Origin: Thermorudis peleae
Lineage (GTDB): Bacteria > Chloroflexota > Chloroflexia > Thermomicrobiales > Thermomicrobiaceae
Direction of reading: 5' to 3'
DNA: 64,000 bases
Assembly: GCF_000744775.1 (NCBI RefSeq)
Contig: NZ_JQMP01000003.1
Coordinates: 744,001-808,000 of the forward strand
The translations under genes were made by a program, and so were the position numbers. Each line of letters starts with the position of its first letter. Position 1 is the first letter of the stretch. Shown here piece after piece: positions 16,566 through 25,115 of this stretch. The notes under the pieces were generated by a model, which saw nothing but the letters and a program-made list of their open reading frames with translations, did not search any database and was not told where the DNA came from.

Positions 16566-17531
16566 TCAGCGGTTTTCCAATGGTATTTCCGGCTGCTCAA
16601 TACGAGGTACCATTGGTGCAATAAGTATCGGTTGTTCTGGATGCAGAATCCCTCGACGCCGTGCCGCTGCAACGACCTCGTCACGGGTACGTTCCGAGCC
16701 AAGCTTCTCGGCAATGCGTCGAACGTGGGTCTTTACTGTATGCACCGAGACTGGTGGATCAAGCTGCGACGCAATATCCGCATACGTGAGCTTTGGCTCC
16801 GCAAGAAGAACAAGGACCTCAAGCTCGCGATCAGTTAACCAGCAGACTGCCCGTCGATCAGCGAGGAGCGGTTCTTTGGCATCCCCAGAAGAAGGAGCGA
16901 CTGCGTGATCCTCTGAAATCTTCTCCGACGCAGGGACAAGCGTTGCAAGCGGTCGACGTAGTCCCCGGGCAATCAAGCCGAACGTTGTTCCGGCGACGGC
17001 CAGCGTGACCAGACTTCCAGCAAGAAATGGGAAAAGCCGGTTCCAGGGAACATCATGGATCAGCCAAATGTGGAGTGCACAGACAAGGAGAACGAGCCCA
17101 CTGGCAAATGTTGCTCCAAGTGCGCCAAAGGTGCATGAACGGAGGCTGGTTACTCCGATGAGGAGGATAAAGAGTGTTGTGCCAATTGTCAGTGAGGCGT
17201 CAAAGAGCAGGAGCGCGAAGCAGGCGCCAAGCCAATCAATGCAAATTGCCAGCGTGCGTCCAATTTTCCAGTCTTGGAAGGTCTTCGGTGGGGCAATGAG
17301 CGCGTGAACAATACCATTGCCGATCCCATAGTAGGCCGCGAGCAAGAGTGGCCAGATCCAGTGCACTGTTGGTCTGAGGAGTAAGAGCGAAAGGCTTGAG
17401 ACAACGGTTACCCATCGTGCCTGTACCAACAGCCGCTCAATCCACCATTCGCCGACAGGAATTCCCAACTTCCAAACTTGCGGAAGTTCATCCTCGGCGT
17501 TTCGTTGCTCCCATTCTCGATCTAGGAACAT
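16566..17531 (-). CDS. Membrane-bound LuxR-family transcriptional regulator
   Basis: 321 residues. The first 195 hold about six hydrophobic segments (37-75, 88-110, 114-135, 138-157, 168-190), and the C-terminal 65 residues (about 231-295) form a LuxR/GerE helix-turn-helix (LTDRELEVLVLL, YADIASQL, VSVHTVKTHVRRIAEKLG). A DNA-binding domain joined to a polytopic membrane part suggests sensing of a membrane or external signal; no receiver domain is present. It is downstream of the acyl-CoA synthetase gene, separated by a hairpin. Target genes are unknown. Confidence 0.85.
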   Translation of the reverse strand: MFLDREWEQRNAEDELPQVWKLGIPVGEWWIERLLVQARWVTVVSSLSLLLLRPTVHWIWPLLLAAYYGIGNGIVHALIAPPKTFQDWKIGRTLAICIDWLGACFALLLFDASLTIGTTLFILLIGVTSLRSCTFGALGATFASGLVLLVCALHIWLIHDVPWNRLFPFLAGSLVTLAVAGTTFGLIARGLRRPLATLVPASEKISEDHAVAPSSGDAKEPLLADRRAVCWLTDRELEVLVLLAEPKLTYADIASQLDPPVSVHTVKTHVRRIAEKLGSERTRDEVVAAARRRGILHPEQPILIAPMVPRIEQPEIPLENR

Positions 17532-17614
17532 ACGAAGGCATCTATCCCTACACCGCTGCCTCTGTCAGTGTAGCGAATGTAATAGAGCCCTGGCAACACC
17601 TGCATCCCAGCGAA

Positions 17615-17655
17615 CGCCAGAGCCATTGCTCTGGCAAAATGCAATGGCTCTGGCG
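17615..17655 (-). terminator. 15-bp perfect hairpin after the acyl-CoA synthetase gene
   Basis: The arms 17615-17629 (CGCCAGAGCCATTGC) and 17641-17655 are exact complements with an 11-base loop, the same geometry as the element at 558-598. It lies 22 bases past the synthetase stop and ahead of the LuxR gene, so it likely ends the synthetase transcript. No T-run follows on the minus strand. Confidence 0.7.
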
Positions 17656-17677
17656 ACGCATCACATTCACTGCGCGG

Positions 17678-19654
17678 CTACGAACGTGTTCCGTTTCGTG
17701 CAGCCTCGGCAATGGCCTGAACAGCTGCTGGATTCTCAAGTGCTGAGAGATCGCCAGGATCGCGGCCAAGATAGGCAGCCCGAATGACCCGTCGCATAAG
17801 CTTTGCGTTACGCGTCCGCGGCAAATCAGGGACGAAGAGGACGCGCTCTGGTCGTAATGGTCGCCCCAGCCGCGCAGCGATAGTATCCTGGATCTCGGCA
17901 GCTAAGGACGGATTTGCCGGTATTCCTGGGCGAAGCATGGCGAAGACAACAATGGCTTCGCCTTTGACCGGGTCTGGCACGCCAATGGCAGCCGCTTCTT
18001 GAACAGCTGGGTGTGCAACCGCGGCGGATTCCACTTCCGCTGGCCCAATGCGCTTGCCCGCCGCTTTGATCGTGTCATCGGAGCGTCCGAGGATGTACCA
18101 GAAGCCGTCTTCGTCAATCAGTGCCCAGTCTCCATGGTCCCAGAGATCAGGCCAGCGCGACCAGTATGTCGCAAGGTAGCGGTCAGGATCGCGCCAGAAT
18201 CCTTGTGTCATCCCCACCCAAGGCTGCCGAATAACAAGTTCGCCGACGGATCCGCGAACGGGATTACCTTGTTCATCAACGACGTCAGCCGCCATGCCTG
18301 GTACTGGACCACTAAAGGCGCAGGGTTTCTGCGGCTCAATCATGGTGCAGCCGAGAATGCCGCCACTAATCTCAGTTCCACCCGAATAGTTGAGAATTGG
18401 TCGGCGCTCCTGGCCAACAACCCGGAAAAGCCACTCCCAGGGGGCAGGATTCCACGGTTCGCCGGTTGATCCAAACGCTCGGAGTGAGGGCATCGCATGC
18501 TGCTGGGGCCAGTGATCCCCGTGAGGCATCAAGGCACGGACGACCGTTGGAGTTAAGCCGAGGACGCTGATGGCATGGCGTGATACCAGCCGCCACACGC
18601 GGTCAGGCTGCGGCCAATCCGGTGTCCCTTCGTAGATGACGAGTGTGGCCCCAAGCAGGAGCGTGCCAGCAATGGCCCAGGGCCCCATCATCCAGCCAAG
18701 ATCGGTCAACCAGCAGAGACGATCGTCTGGCTGAATATCGAAGCACACGGCCATATCGTGTGCCGCCTTAACAGGGAAGCCAGCATGCACGTGAACGGTG
18801 CCCTTTGGTTTCCCAGTTGTTCCCGACGTGTAGATGATCATGTACGGAGTATCGGCATTGGTTGGCTCAACGGGACATGTGGAATCAGCATCAGCAACCA
18901 GGTCATGCCACCAGTGATCACGCCCAGTCGTCCAGGGAATTGATTCGCCAGTTCGTTGCACGACAATGCAGTGGCGTACAGTTGGGACCTCAGCACAGGC
19001 CTCATCGGCCGTTGCCTTGAGGCTAATTGTCCGACCGCGACGGAGAAAACCATCAGCCGTAATGAGCGCAACAGCTTCGCCATCGCGGAGGCGTGTTGCG
19101 ACGGCTTCAGATCCAAAACCAGAGAAGAGTGGGATGAAGATCGCGCCAATGCGACTGCAGGCGAGTGTCGCAATGACGGTTTCCGGAAGCATTGGCAGGA
19201 AGATGCCGATCCGGTCGCCTGGCCCAATTCCAAGATGACGCAAGGCTGAGGCAAGGCGATTAACCTGCTCAGCAAGTGCGCGAAATGTCAGCGTCCGTGT
19301 TGCTCCATCATCGCCTTCCCAGATAACTGCTGGCCGCTCTGCTGCATTGCTCCTTGCGTGTTTGTCCACTGCATCGATGACGTAGTTGTATTGGGCGTCA
19401 ACAAACCATTGTGCCCAGGGTTTGCCACGACGCAGGTCGAGAATTTGATCATACGGCCGTAGCCATGTCAGCTCGAGATGCTTGACCATCGCCTCCCAGT
19501 ACCAGACAGGATCAACGGCAGCTCGTTCGCGAAGAGTGGTGATATCAGCGATCTGCTGCTCTTTCATGAAGCGGACGAGCCGACTACGCGCGTACTCGGC
19601 TTCGCTTGGTCGCCAGACAATGTGCTGCGCGTGCAATGTCTGTTGCTCTGACAT
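17678..19654 (-). CDS. Acetyl/acyl-CoA synthetase-like AMP-forming ligase
   Basis: 658 residues with the acetyl-CoA synthetase layout. The N-terminal ACAS segment runs to about residue 100, then comes the AMP-binding core with YTSGTTGKPKG, NYSGGTEISGG and the YWSRWPDLWDHGD hinge. The C-terminal lid carries GRSDDTIKAAGKRIGPAEVE and the acylation Lys region RTRNAKLMRR. It activates a carboxylate with ATP and CoA; acetate, propionate or acetoacetate are candidates. ATG 19654 follows GGAGG by 8 bases. The gene diverges from the DEAD-box helicase, with overlapping promoter elements around 19735. Confidence 0.9.
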   Translation of the reverse strand: MSEQQTLHAQHIVWRPSEAEYARSRLVRFMKEQQIADITTLRERAAVDPVWYWEAMVKHLELTWLRPYDQILDLRRGKPWAQWFVDAQYNYVIDAVDKHARSNAAERPAVIWEGDDGATRTLTFRALAEQVNRLASALRHLGIGPGDRIGIFLPMLPETVIATLACSRIGAIFIPLFSGFGSEAVATRLRDGEAVALITADGFLRRGRTISLKATADEACAEVPTVRHCIVVQRTGESIPWTTGRDHWWHDLVADADSTCPVEPTNADTPYMIIYTSGTTGKPKGTVHVHAGFPVKAAHDMAVCFDIQPDDRLCWLTDLGWMMGPWAIAGTLLLGATLVIYEGTPDWPQPDRVWRLVSRHAISVLGLTPTVVRALMPHGDHWPQQHAMPSLRAFGSTGEPWNPAPWEWLFRVVGQERRPILNYSGGTEISGGILGCTMIEPQKPCAFSGPVPGMAADVVDEQGNPVRGSVGELVIRQPWVGMTQGFWRDPDRYLATYWSRWPDLWDHGDWALIDEDGFWYILGRSDDTIKAAGKRIGPAEVESAAVAHPAVQEAAAIGVPDPVKGEAIVVFAMLRPGIPANPSLAAEIQDTIAARLGRPLRPERVLFVPDLPRTRNAKLMRRVIRAAYLGRDPGDLSALENPAAVQAIAEAARNGTRS

Positions 19655-19734
19655 CCGGTATTCCTCCATTTCCCTGTGGCTAGCTTGATTGTGCGCCTGC
19701 ATCGTCTCCAGCGCAAGCATGCGCTCGACTGTGG

Positions 19735-19781
19735 TATAGTCAATGGGTGCGGCGGTCGCTGAAAGCCGGCTGCAGCGACCG
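19735..19781 (+). promoter_or_regulatory. Promoter and terminator-like leader of the DEAD-box helicase gene
   Basis: TATAGT at 19735-19740, preceded by TGG, gives an extended -10. The predicted transcript then begins almost directly with a hairpin: CGGTCGCTG (19753-19761) pairs with CAGCGACCG (19773-19781) and is followed by TCTTTTCTTG. That is an intrinsic-terminator shape inside the leader, about 50 bases before the start codon at 19830. On the other strand, TTGACT at 19743-19738 could be the -35 of the synthetase gene. Function as an attenuator is inference. Confidence 0.45.
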
Positions 19782-19829
19782 TCTTTTCTTGTGTTTCAGC
19801 CGGGTGGTAGATATTGGGGTTCCTCATTG

Positions 19830-21527
19830 ATGGCAATCGCAGTGATCGCTGATCAAACAACAACAGCGAAGGTCGAAGAGCTGACTTTTGCTGACCTTGG
19901 CCTCTCACCTGAATTACTTCGTGCGGTGCAGGAAGCCGGCTTTTCTGCACCAATGCCCGTCCAAGCACGGGTTATTCCGATTGTTTTGTCTGGTCGCGAT
20001 GTGATCGTGCAGGCGCAGACCGGGACAGGTAAGACGGCAGCGTTTGCGCTGCCAATCCTGCACCAACGTCATCCGCTTGAGCATAGGGTACAAGCACTTA
20101 TCCTCACGCCGACGCGAGAACTGGCACTGCAGGTCACGGCAGTGTTCCAACAGCTTGGACGTTACACAGGGGCACGGGTGGTTCCGGTATATGGTGGTCA
20201 GCCTATTGAGCGACAAATTCGTGCCCTTCGGGATGGCGCTGACATCGTCGTTGGTACTCCGGGACGCATTATTGATCATCTGCGACGCGAGACTCTGCAG
20301 CTCGAGGACGTGCGCATGGTGATCCTCGATGAGGCCGATGAGATGCTCAATATGGGCTTTATCGAGGACGTCGAATGGATTCTCGACCAAACACCAGCCA
20401 CACGGCAAACCGGATTGTTTTCCGCAACGATCCCTGAGCGGGTTGCTCAACTTGCTCATCGCTATCTCCATGATCCTGTTCGGGTAACCATTGCCCCAGA
20501 GCACATTACTGTCCCGCACATTCGCCAGATCGTCTATGAAGTGCCTGAATCGGCTAAGCTGGCAGCGCTTCAGCGCGTGCTGGCTTTTGAGCAACCGACG
20601 TCGGCGATCATTTTCTGTCGCACGAAGAGCGGGGCGGATACGCTTGCGCAGGCGTTACAGGCACGCGGTGAAGACGCTGAGGCGATTCATGGGGATCTGA
20701 CACAAGCGCAGCGTGATCGTGTCATGGCGCGTTTCCGTGCTGGTAAGGCGGTACTCCTTGTCGCTACGGATCTTGCGGCACGCGGGCTCGATATTCCGCA
20801 GGTCACTCACGTTATCAACTACGATATTCCGCAAGATCCTGAGAGCTATGTCCATCGGATCGGCCGGACTGGTCGGGCTGGTGCTCCTGGGACAGCGATC
20901 ACGCTCGTCACGCCACGCGAGCGCCGAATGATTCGAGAGATTGAGCGGACGATTAGCCAATCGCTCGAGCGAGGGCGCGTGCCGAGCCGTACGCAAGTGA
21001 TTGAACGGCAGTGGGCCAAGCTTCGGGAAGCGCTTGAGTCAGTGCTTGCATCTGGTCCTGATGCCAGTGCCTATTCGTTCATTGCGAGCGTGCAAGGGAA
21101 GGCTAATCCCGAAACGCTCGCTGCTGCTGCCGTTCAACTCCTTATGAATGAGCGTGAGCGTGACCTTGGCGGGGATGCAATTGACGACGCCCAATTCATG
21201 GTGCCTGTTGAGCGGTCAGCTGTTAACCGGCGTTCGCCACGCACAGCGAATGAGCGAGCAATACCAATGGTGCGCCTTGTACTCGCTGTTGGCCGTCGTG
21301 ATGGCGTTGCCCCTGGCGATATTGTTGGGGCAATTGCGAACGAGGCGCGAATTCCTGGGCGGGTAATCGGGCGTATTCAGATCGATGAGCAACAGAGCAC
21401 AGTCGACGTGCCAGCTGATGTTGCAGAGCAGGTCTTACGAGCACTTGAGCATACTCGACTACGCGGTAAGCTAGTTCGACCATCCCGTGCTGATGGGCTT
21501 CGCTCTCGTGGGCGTTTCTCTCACTAA
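19830..21527 (+). CDS. DEAD-box RNA helicase with DbpA-like RNA-binding tail
   Basis: 565 residues. Q-motif FADLGLSPELLRAVQEAGF, motif I AQTGTGKT, motif Ib TPGRIID, motif II DEADEML, motif III FSATIPE and motif VI HRIGRTGRAG are all intact. A linker of about 75 residues and a C-terminal 75-residue domain of DbpA/CsdA type (MVRLVLAVGRRDGVAPGDIVGAIANE region) follow. Such helicases unwind RNA during ribosome assembly and at low temperature. ATG 19830 was chosen because it begins just ahead of the helicase core. The leader carries a terminator-like hairpin, which hints at attenuation or autoregulation. Confidence 0.93.
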   Translation: MAIAVIADQTTTAKVEELTFADLGLSPELLRAVQEAGFSAPMPVQARVIPIVLSGRDVIVQAQTGTGKTAAFALPILHQRHPLEHRVQALILTPTRELALQVTAVFQQLGRYTGARVVPVYGGQPIERQIRALRDGADIVVGTPGRIIDHLRRETLQLEDVRMVILDEADEMLNMGFIEDVEWILDQTPATRQTGLFSATIPERVAQLAHRYLHDPVRVTIAPEHITVPHIRQIVYEVPESAKLAALQRVLAFEQPTSAIIFCRTKSGADTLAQALQARGEDAEAIHGDLTQAQRDRVMARFRAGKAVLLVATDLAARGLDIPQVTHVINYDIPQDPESYVHRIGRTGRAGAPGTAITLVTPRERRMIREIERTISQSLERGRVPSRTQVIERQWAKLREALESVLASGPDASAYSFIASVQGKANPETLAAAAVQLLMNERERDLGGDAIDDAQFMVPVERSAVNRRSPRTANERAIPMVRLVLAVGRRDGVAPGDIVGAIANEARIPGRVIGRIQIDEQQSTVDVPADVAEQVLRALEHTRLRGKLVRPSRADGLRSRGRFSH

Positions 21528-21712
21528 GCCATGCGGTGCACACACGTGCGAGTGTAAACACGACTACAATTATTCCTGATAATGTCGTGAAGGTGCTCTG
21601 CAGGAGTAACCTTCCCCCTGGCGTGACCATGTAGGGGCGCCATCGTGAATGACCTTGTGCTGGCGATTCCTGTGGAGCAATGCGACAGTGCACGAAGAAG
21701 GAGTGGAGCGCT

Positions 21713-22459
21713 ATGGCAGGGCATTCAAAGTGGGCGCAAATTAAACGGCAGAAGGCAGTTGCTGATTTCCGGAAAGGGCAGATCTTCAGCAAGCTCTCGC
21801 GTGAAATTCAAGTCGCGGTCCGTGAAGGTGGGCCGAATCCCGATGCGAATCCCCGGCTGCGCATGGCGATTGAGCGTGCCAGGCGAGAGGGGATGCCAAA
21901 AGAGAACATCGAAAACGCGATTGCGAAGGCAACTGGCGCTGCCGGCGGTGGGAACCAGTACGAGACGATCGTCTACGAAGGGTATGGTCCGGGTGGCATT
22001 GCCATTATGGCCATCGCGCTGACTGACAACCGCAACCGGACGGCATCGGAAGTTCGCCATACCTTTTCACGGTATGGTGGCTCCCTGGGTGAGACAGGCA
22101 GTGTTGCGTGGCAATTTGACACAGTTGGTCAGATTGTTGTTCCGCTTGATGGACGTGATCCAGATGAGGTTGGCTTGCTGGCAATCGATGCTGGTGCGCG
22201 CGACGTTGAGGTTGAGGATGAGACACTGATCATTACGACCGATCCCGAGGTGCTCAGCGACGTTGTTGAGAAGTTGCAGGCTGCTGGATTGACGATCCGG
22301 CAGGCTGATATCCAACGCGTACCACAGACGACGGTCGAGTTAGAAGGCGCGCAAGCTCAAAGCGCGCTGAAGTTGCTTGAGGCACTTGAAGATCTCGATG
22401 ATATTCAAGAGGTCTACACAAACGCCAGCTTCCCAGCTGAGGTACCGACGGCTTCGTAA
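21713..22459 (+). CDS. yebC: YebC/PmpR family protein
   Basis: 248 residues, the usual length, starting with the family hallmark MAGHSKWAQIKRQKAVAD. Also present are NPRLRMAIERARREGMPKENIENAI, YEGYGPGG and ALTDNRNRTASEVRH. Recent work ties YebC proteins to translation of proline-rich stretches and older work to transcription control. AAGGAG precedes the ATG by 8 bases. Separated by 185 bases from the helicase gene and followed by two hairpins. Confidence 0.95.
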   Translation: MAGHSKWAQIKRQKAVADFRKGQIFSKLSREIQVAVREGGPNPDANPRLRMAIERARREGMPKENIENAIAKATGAAGGGNQYETIVYEGYGPGGIAIMAIALTDNRNRTASEVRHTFSRYGGSLGETGSVAWQFDTVGQIVVPLDGRDPDEVGLLAIDAGARDVEVEDETLIITTDPEVLSDVVEKLQAAGLTIRQADIQRVPQTTVELEGAQAQSALKLLEALEDLDDIQEVYTNASFPAEVPTAS

Positions 22460-22562
22460 CCAGCACTGTTCTTTGAGAACCTGGCTCGACCAACTCGGGG
22501 GTAGTCCAAAGCACTTGGTGTTTGAGTCCTGTTCTGTTGCGGCAAAGGCAGGAGAAAGGATT

Positions 22563-22588
22563 ACTGAGGCGGGATATCCCGCCTCAGT
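22563..22588. terminator. 26-bp perfect palindrome downstream of yebC
   Basis: ACTGAGGCGGGAT and its exact complement meet with no loop, centred on GATATC. In single-stranded form it would need to open a few central pairs. It lies about 100 bases after yebC between convergent genes, so a terminator is likely, though a protein-binding palindrome cannot be excluded. Confidence 0.6.
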
Positions 22589-22616
22589 TCCTCCATCGAA
22601 CTCAGTTCTATTCTGC

Positions 22617-22637
22617 GCCGGACGGTCGCCGTCCGGC
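22617..22637. terminator. 9-bp GC-rich hairpin with 3-base loop
   Basis: GCCGGACGG (22617-22625) pairs with CCGTCCGGC (22629-22637) around TCG. It follows the palindrome at 22563 by 28 bases and sits at the 3' end of a possible minus-strand small ORF (22646-22885), so it may stop that transcript as well as readthrough from yebC. Confidence 0.6.
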
Positions 22638-22645
22638 CAGCTGCT

Positions 22646-22885
22646 CTAGGCAACTCGCCCATTGCCCCCCGAAGTGTGGTTCCAGCACTGGAGCGGGCTT
22701 TCCGTAGCCCGGCAGCGGTGGTAGTCCTCATCTGTGGCGATGGCATAACCAAGTGCACATCGCATGGTAACGAGTTGACGCCCTTTCATTACAACAGTCG
22801 ATCGGCGTAGCATTGGGCACCCAAATCGCAGCTGGCCATCGGGCTCGGCATCCGACGCTTGCTCCGACGTTGACAGTCGCAACAT
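22646..22885 (-). CDS. Possible small Cys-containing protein
   Basis: 79 residues with three Cys residues after an initial one (CPMLRRST..., MRCALGY, HRCRATE, QCWNH). The spacing resembles short metal-binding or disulfide-bearing proteins, but no family is recognised. A GAGGCGG precedes the ATG and the ORF ends next to a hairpin, both in favour of a real gene. Short length and the surrounding gene-poor region argue for caution. Confidence 0.35.
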   Translation of the reverse strand: MLRLSTSEQASDAEPDGQLRFGCPMLRRSTVVMKGRQLVTMRCALGYAIATDEDYHRCRATESPLQCWNHTSGGNGRVA

Positions 22886-23025
22886 AGCGCCGCCTCGTTT
22901 TTCTTCTGTGCCGTTCCCTCAGGCCGCACAAGGCTCATAACGATATGCTCTGGCGTCTGCCAGCTCGCACTCGTCACGAGCGCTGCGCCGCTTACCCCTT
23001 AGTATACATTCCTGTTACCTGCGGA

Positions 23026-24030
23026 TCAGAGTTCCTCAAGGCTGTCGCGGATGACGTCGAAATACTCCAGGGCCAGACCAGTGCCAATGGCAACACAGCT
23101 CATCGGATCGTCTGCAACATAGCAGGGCACCCCTGTAACCTCGGTGAGGAGACGGTCAAGATTGCGGAGGAGCGCCCCACCACCGGTGAGTACCATGCCC
23201 TTATCGATAATGTCTGAGGCAAGCTCGGGCGGGGTCTTCTCAAGCACTGAGCGGACTGCCCCAATAATCGCTTCGAGTGGCTCAGTAATCGCCTCCACGA
23301 TTTCGTTCGCGTGAATCGGGATCGTACGTGGTAACCCGGCTACCTCGTCGCGTCCGCGTACCTCGATCGAGAGATCCTCTTCAACTGGGAGGGCTGAGCC
23401 AATCGCAATCTTGATTTCCTCAGCGGTTCGCTCGCCGATGCGCAGGTTGTGCTTCCGCTTGATGTACGCCGCGATGGCGTCATCAAAATGGTTTCCACCG
23501 ATGCGAATTGATTCTGCAACGACAATGCCGTTGAGGGAAATGACAGCAACTTCAGTTGTGCCACCGCCAATATTGATGACCATGTTCCCGCTAGGGTCGG
23601 CAACAGGGACTTTTGCTCCGATAGCAGCGGCTAACGGCTCACTAATGAGGTATGCTCGCCGGGCTCCAGCGTTTAAGGCGGCGTCACGGACTGCTCGACG
23701 TTCGACGCTTGTGACGCCAGCCGGAACAGAAATCATGACCTCGGGCCGAACAAGCGAGAAGCGACCTACTGTCTTATTAATAAAGTAGCGGAGCATTTCT
23801 TGCGTAACGACATAATCGGCGATGACACCGTTCCGCATTGGCCGCACCACTTCGATCGTGTCGCGCGGCTCACGGCCAAGCATGTTACGGGCTTCAATGC
23901 CAACCGCTTTGACTTTTCCATCCTTCGCCGAAATGGCAACGACTGATGGCTCGTTAATCACGATCCCACGGCCACGGACATAGACAAGGACGTTTGCCGT
24001 GCCCAGGTCGATGCCAAGTTGCTTCGCCAC
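23026..24030 (-). CDS. mreB: Rod shape-determining protein MreB
   Basis: 334 residues of the actin-like MreB/Mrl family: phosphate-1 loop [32 protein letters not shown], the nucleotide motif [14 protein letters not shown] and [11 protein letters not shown]. It forms membrane-bound filaments that guide side-wall growth. GTG 24030 was chosen because it begins right at the family's N terminus after GAGGGCAGG; an ATG 19 codons upstream adds an unlikely leader. The usual mreC/mreD are not adjacent, but rodA is 3 kb away. Confidence 0.95.
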   Translation of the reverse strand: MAKQLGIDLGTANVLVYVRGRGIVINEPSVVAISAKDGKVKAVGIEARNMLGREPRDTIEVVRPMRNGVIADYVVTQEMLRYFINKTVGRFSLVRPEVMISVPAGVTSVERRAVRDAALNAGARRAYLISEPLAAAIGAKVPVADPSGNMVINIGGGTTEVAVISLNGIVVAESIRIGGNHFDDAIAAYIKRKHNLRIGERTAEEIKIAIGSALPVEEDLSIEVRGRDEVAGLPRTIPIHANEIVEAITEPLEAIIGAVRSVLEKTPPELASDIIDKGMVLTGGGALLRNLDRLLTEVTGVPCYVADDPMSCVAIGTGLALEYFDVIRDSLEEL

Positions 24031-24076
24031 TGTGCCTGCCCTCACCAACTCGCAGATACTCGTGCACAGCAACAAT

Positions 24077-24098
24077 CCCGTGGCCATGTGGACACGGG
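24077..24098 (-). promoter_or_regulatory. Small hairpin in the mreB upstream region
   Basis: CCCGTG (24077-24082) and CACGGG (24093-24098) enclose a further CCA/TGG pairing. It lies between the end of the 24139-24993 gene and the mreB start, both on the minus strand, so it could be a weak terminator for the former or a leader structure of mreB. Confidence 0.4.
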
Positions 24099-24138
24099 CG
24101 TTCCATTCGGATTGTACACAGTGTAAGGGCAGTACGCG

Positions 24139-24993
24139 TTAGTTCTCAAGGGTGACGCCTTTGGCTTGTAATGCTGCGATATCCGTTTCAATTTCACGAA
24201 GTTGACGCTCAATAATTGGCAGCCGATCTCGTGTCCGTGCCATGTCGGATAATACGGCATCGCGCTCTTTCCGTAACCGCCGAAGTTCACTGACCAACTG
24301 CTGCCGATGCCGTTCACGCGTTAGGCAAGTTGGGCAGTGATCGTGGAGATCACGCCATCCTCCACAGACCGGGCAAGGCCGGACCAGCGATGACAGCGTT
24401 GGGAGATCGATGGGCTGCTGCTCGCGGATGGCTTGCAGCACTGCAGTTGCCAGCAAATCAAGACTTGTGAGCAGTCGTTCGCTCAGTGTTGTGCGCTGAT
24501 CTTCGGTGAGATCCGTTGGAAACAGCGGCGAGAGATCGACCTCATCACGGACGAGTTGGGCTGGCGCGAGCTGGTGACCACGCTCTGCCCAGTCAATCGC
24601 CTCGTGCCACGTACATGGTATTGTGCCAATCACGAGTGTGAGCGTTGCCGGCGCTGTCGTGTCACATGCAATCAGCTGAATCGGCACGGGCGGTAACTCG
24701 GGCGGAGGAGAAGGTGCACGTTGGGGCTGGTCCCACTGCTTGATATCAGCTTCGACTTGGGCGATCGCTGCTTCAAGTTCAGCAGCGCGCACTGTCCACC
24801 GATTCGATGGTTTCTGTGCTTCAAGCGCTTGCTCACGATCGTACTGTAGCTCTGCCTGCTGCTGGAGCAGCCGGCGCAGCCGACGGCGCTCTGCTTCGCG
24901 GATATATGCTTGCTCAGCATCACCATCGTGAGATGGCGATGGTCGTTGGTCTGGTTGTGTTGGCTCATGGCGACGACGGAACCAGCGAAGCAT
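24139..24993 (-). CDS. Coiled-coil protein with zinc ribbon, unknown function
   Basis: 284 residues. An Arg-rich start (MLRWFRRRHEP) leads to a helical coiled-coil region (about 28-85, REAERRRLRRLLQQQAELQ), then a globular middle (about 105-200). A zinc knuckle CPVCGGWRDLHDHCPTC follows near residue 210, and a second coiled coil runs to the C terminus (about 225-280). No enzyme motif is seen. AAGGAG precedes ATG 24993 by 9 bases. It is upstream of mreB on the same strand with a hairpin between, so a role in cell shape or as a scaffold is only a guess. Confidence 0.7.
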   Translation of the reverse strand: MLRWFRRRHEPTQPDQRPSPSHDGDAEQAYIREAERRRLRRLLQQQAELQYDREQALEAQKPSNRWTVRAAELEAAIAQVEADIKQWDQPQRAPSPPPELPPVPIQLIACDTTAPATLTLVIGTIPCTWHEAIDWAERGHQLAPAQLVRDEVDLSPLFPTDLTEDQRTTLSERLLTSLDLLATAVLQAIREQQPIDLPTLSSLVRPCPVCGGWRDLHDHCPTCLTRERHRQQLVSELRRLRKERDAVLSDMARTRDRLPIIERQLREIETDIAALQAKGVTLEN

Positions 24994-25115
24994 CCAATGA
25001 CTCCTTGCACTTCCCATTCTCGATTCAAGTGTTGCCTGATGATACTGAAGCCGACAACGCACGGTAGACTCTCAACGAAAGCGTGAGTGCTGAGCTAGAA
25101 GGGACGAAGGAAAGC

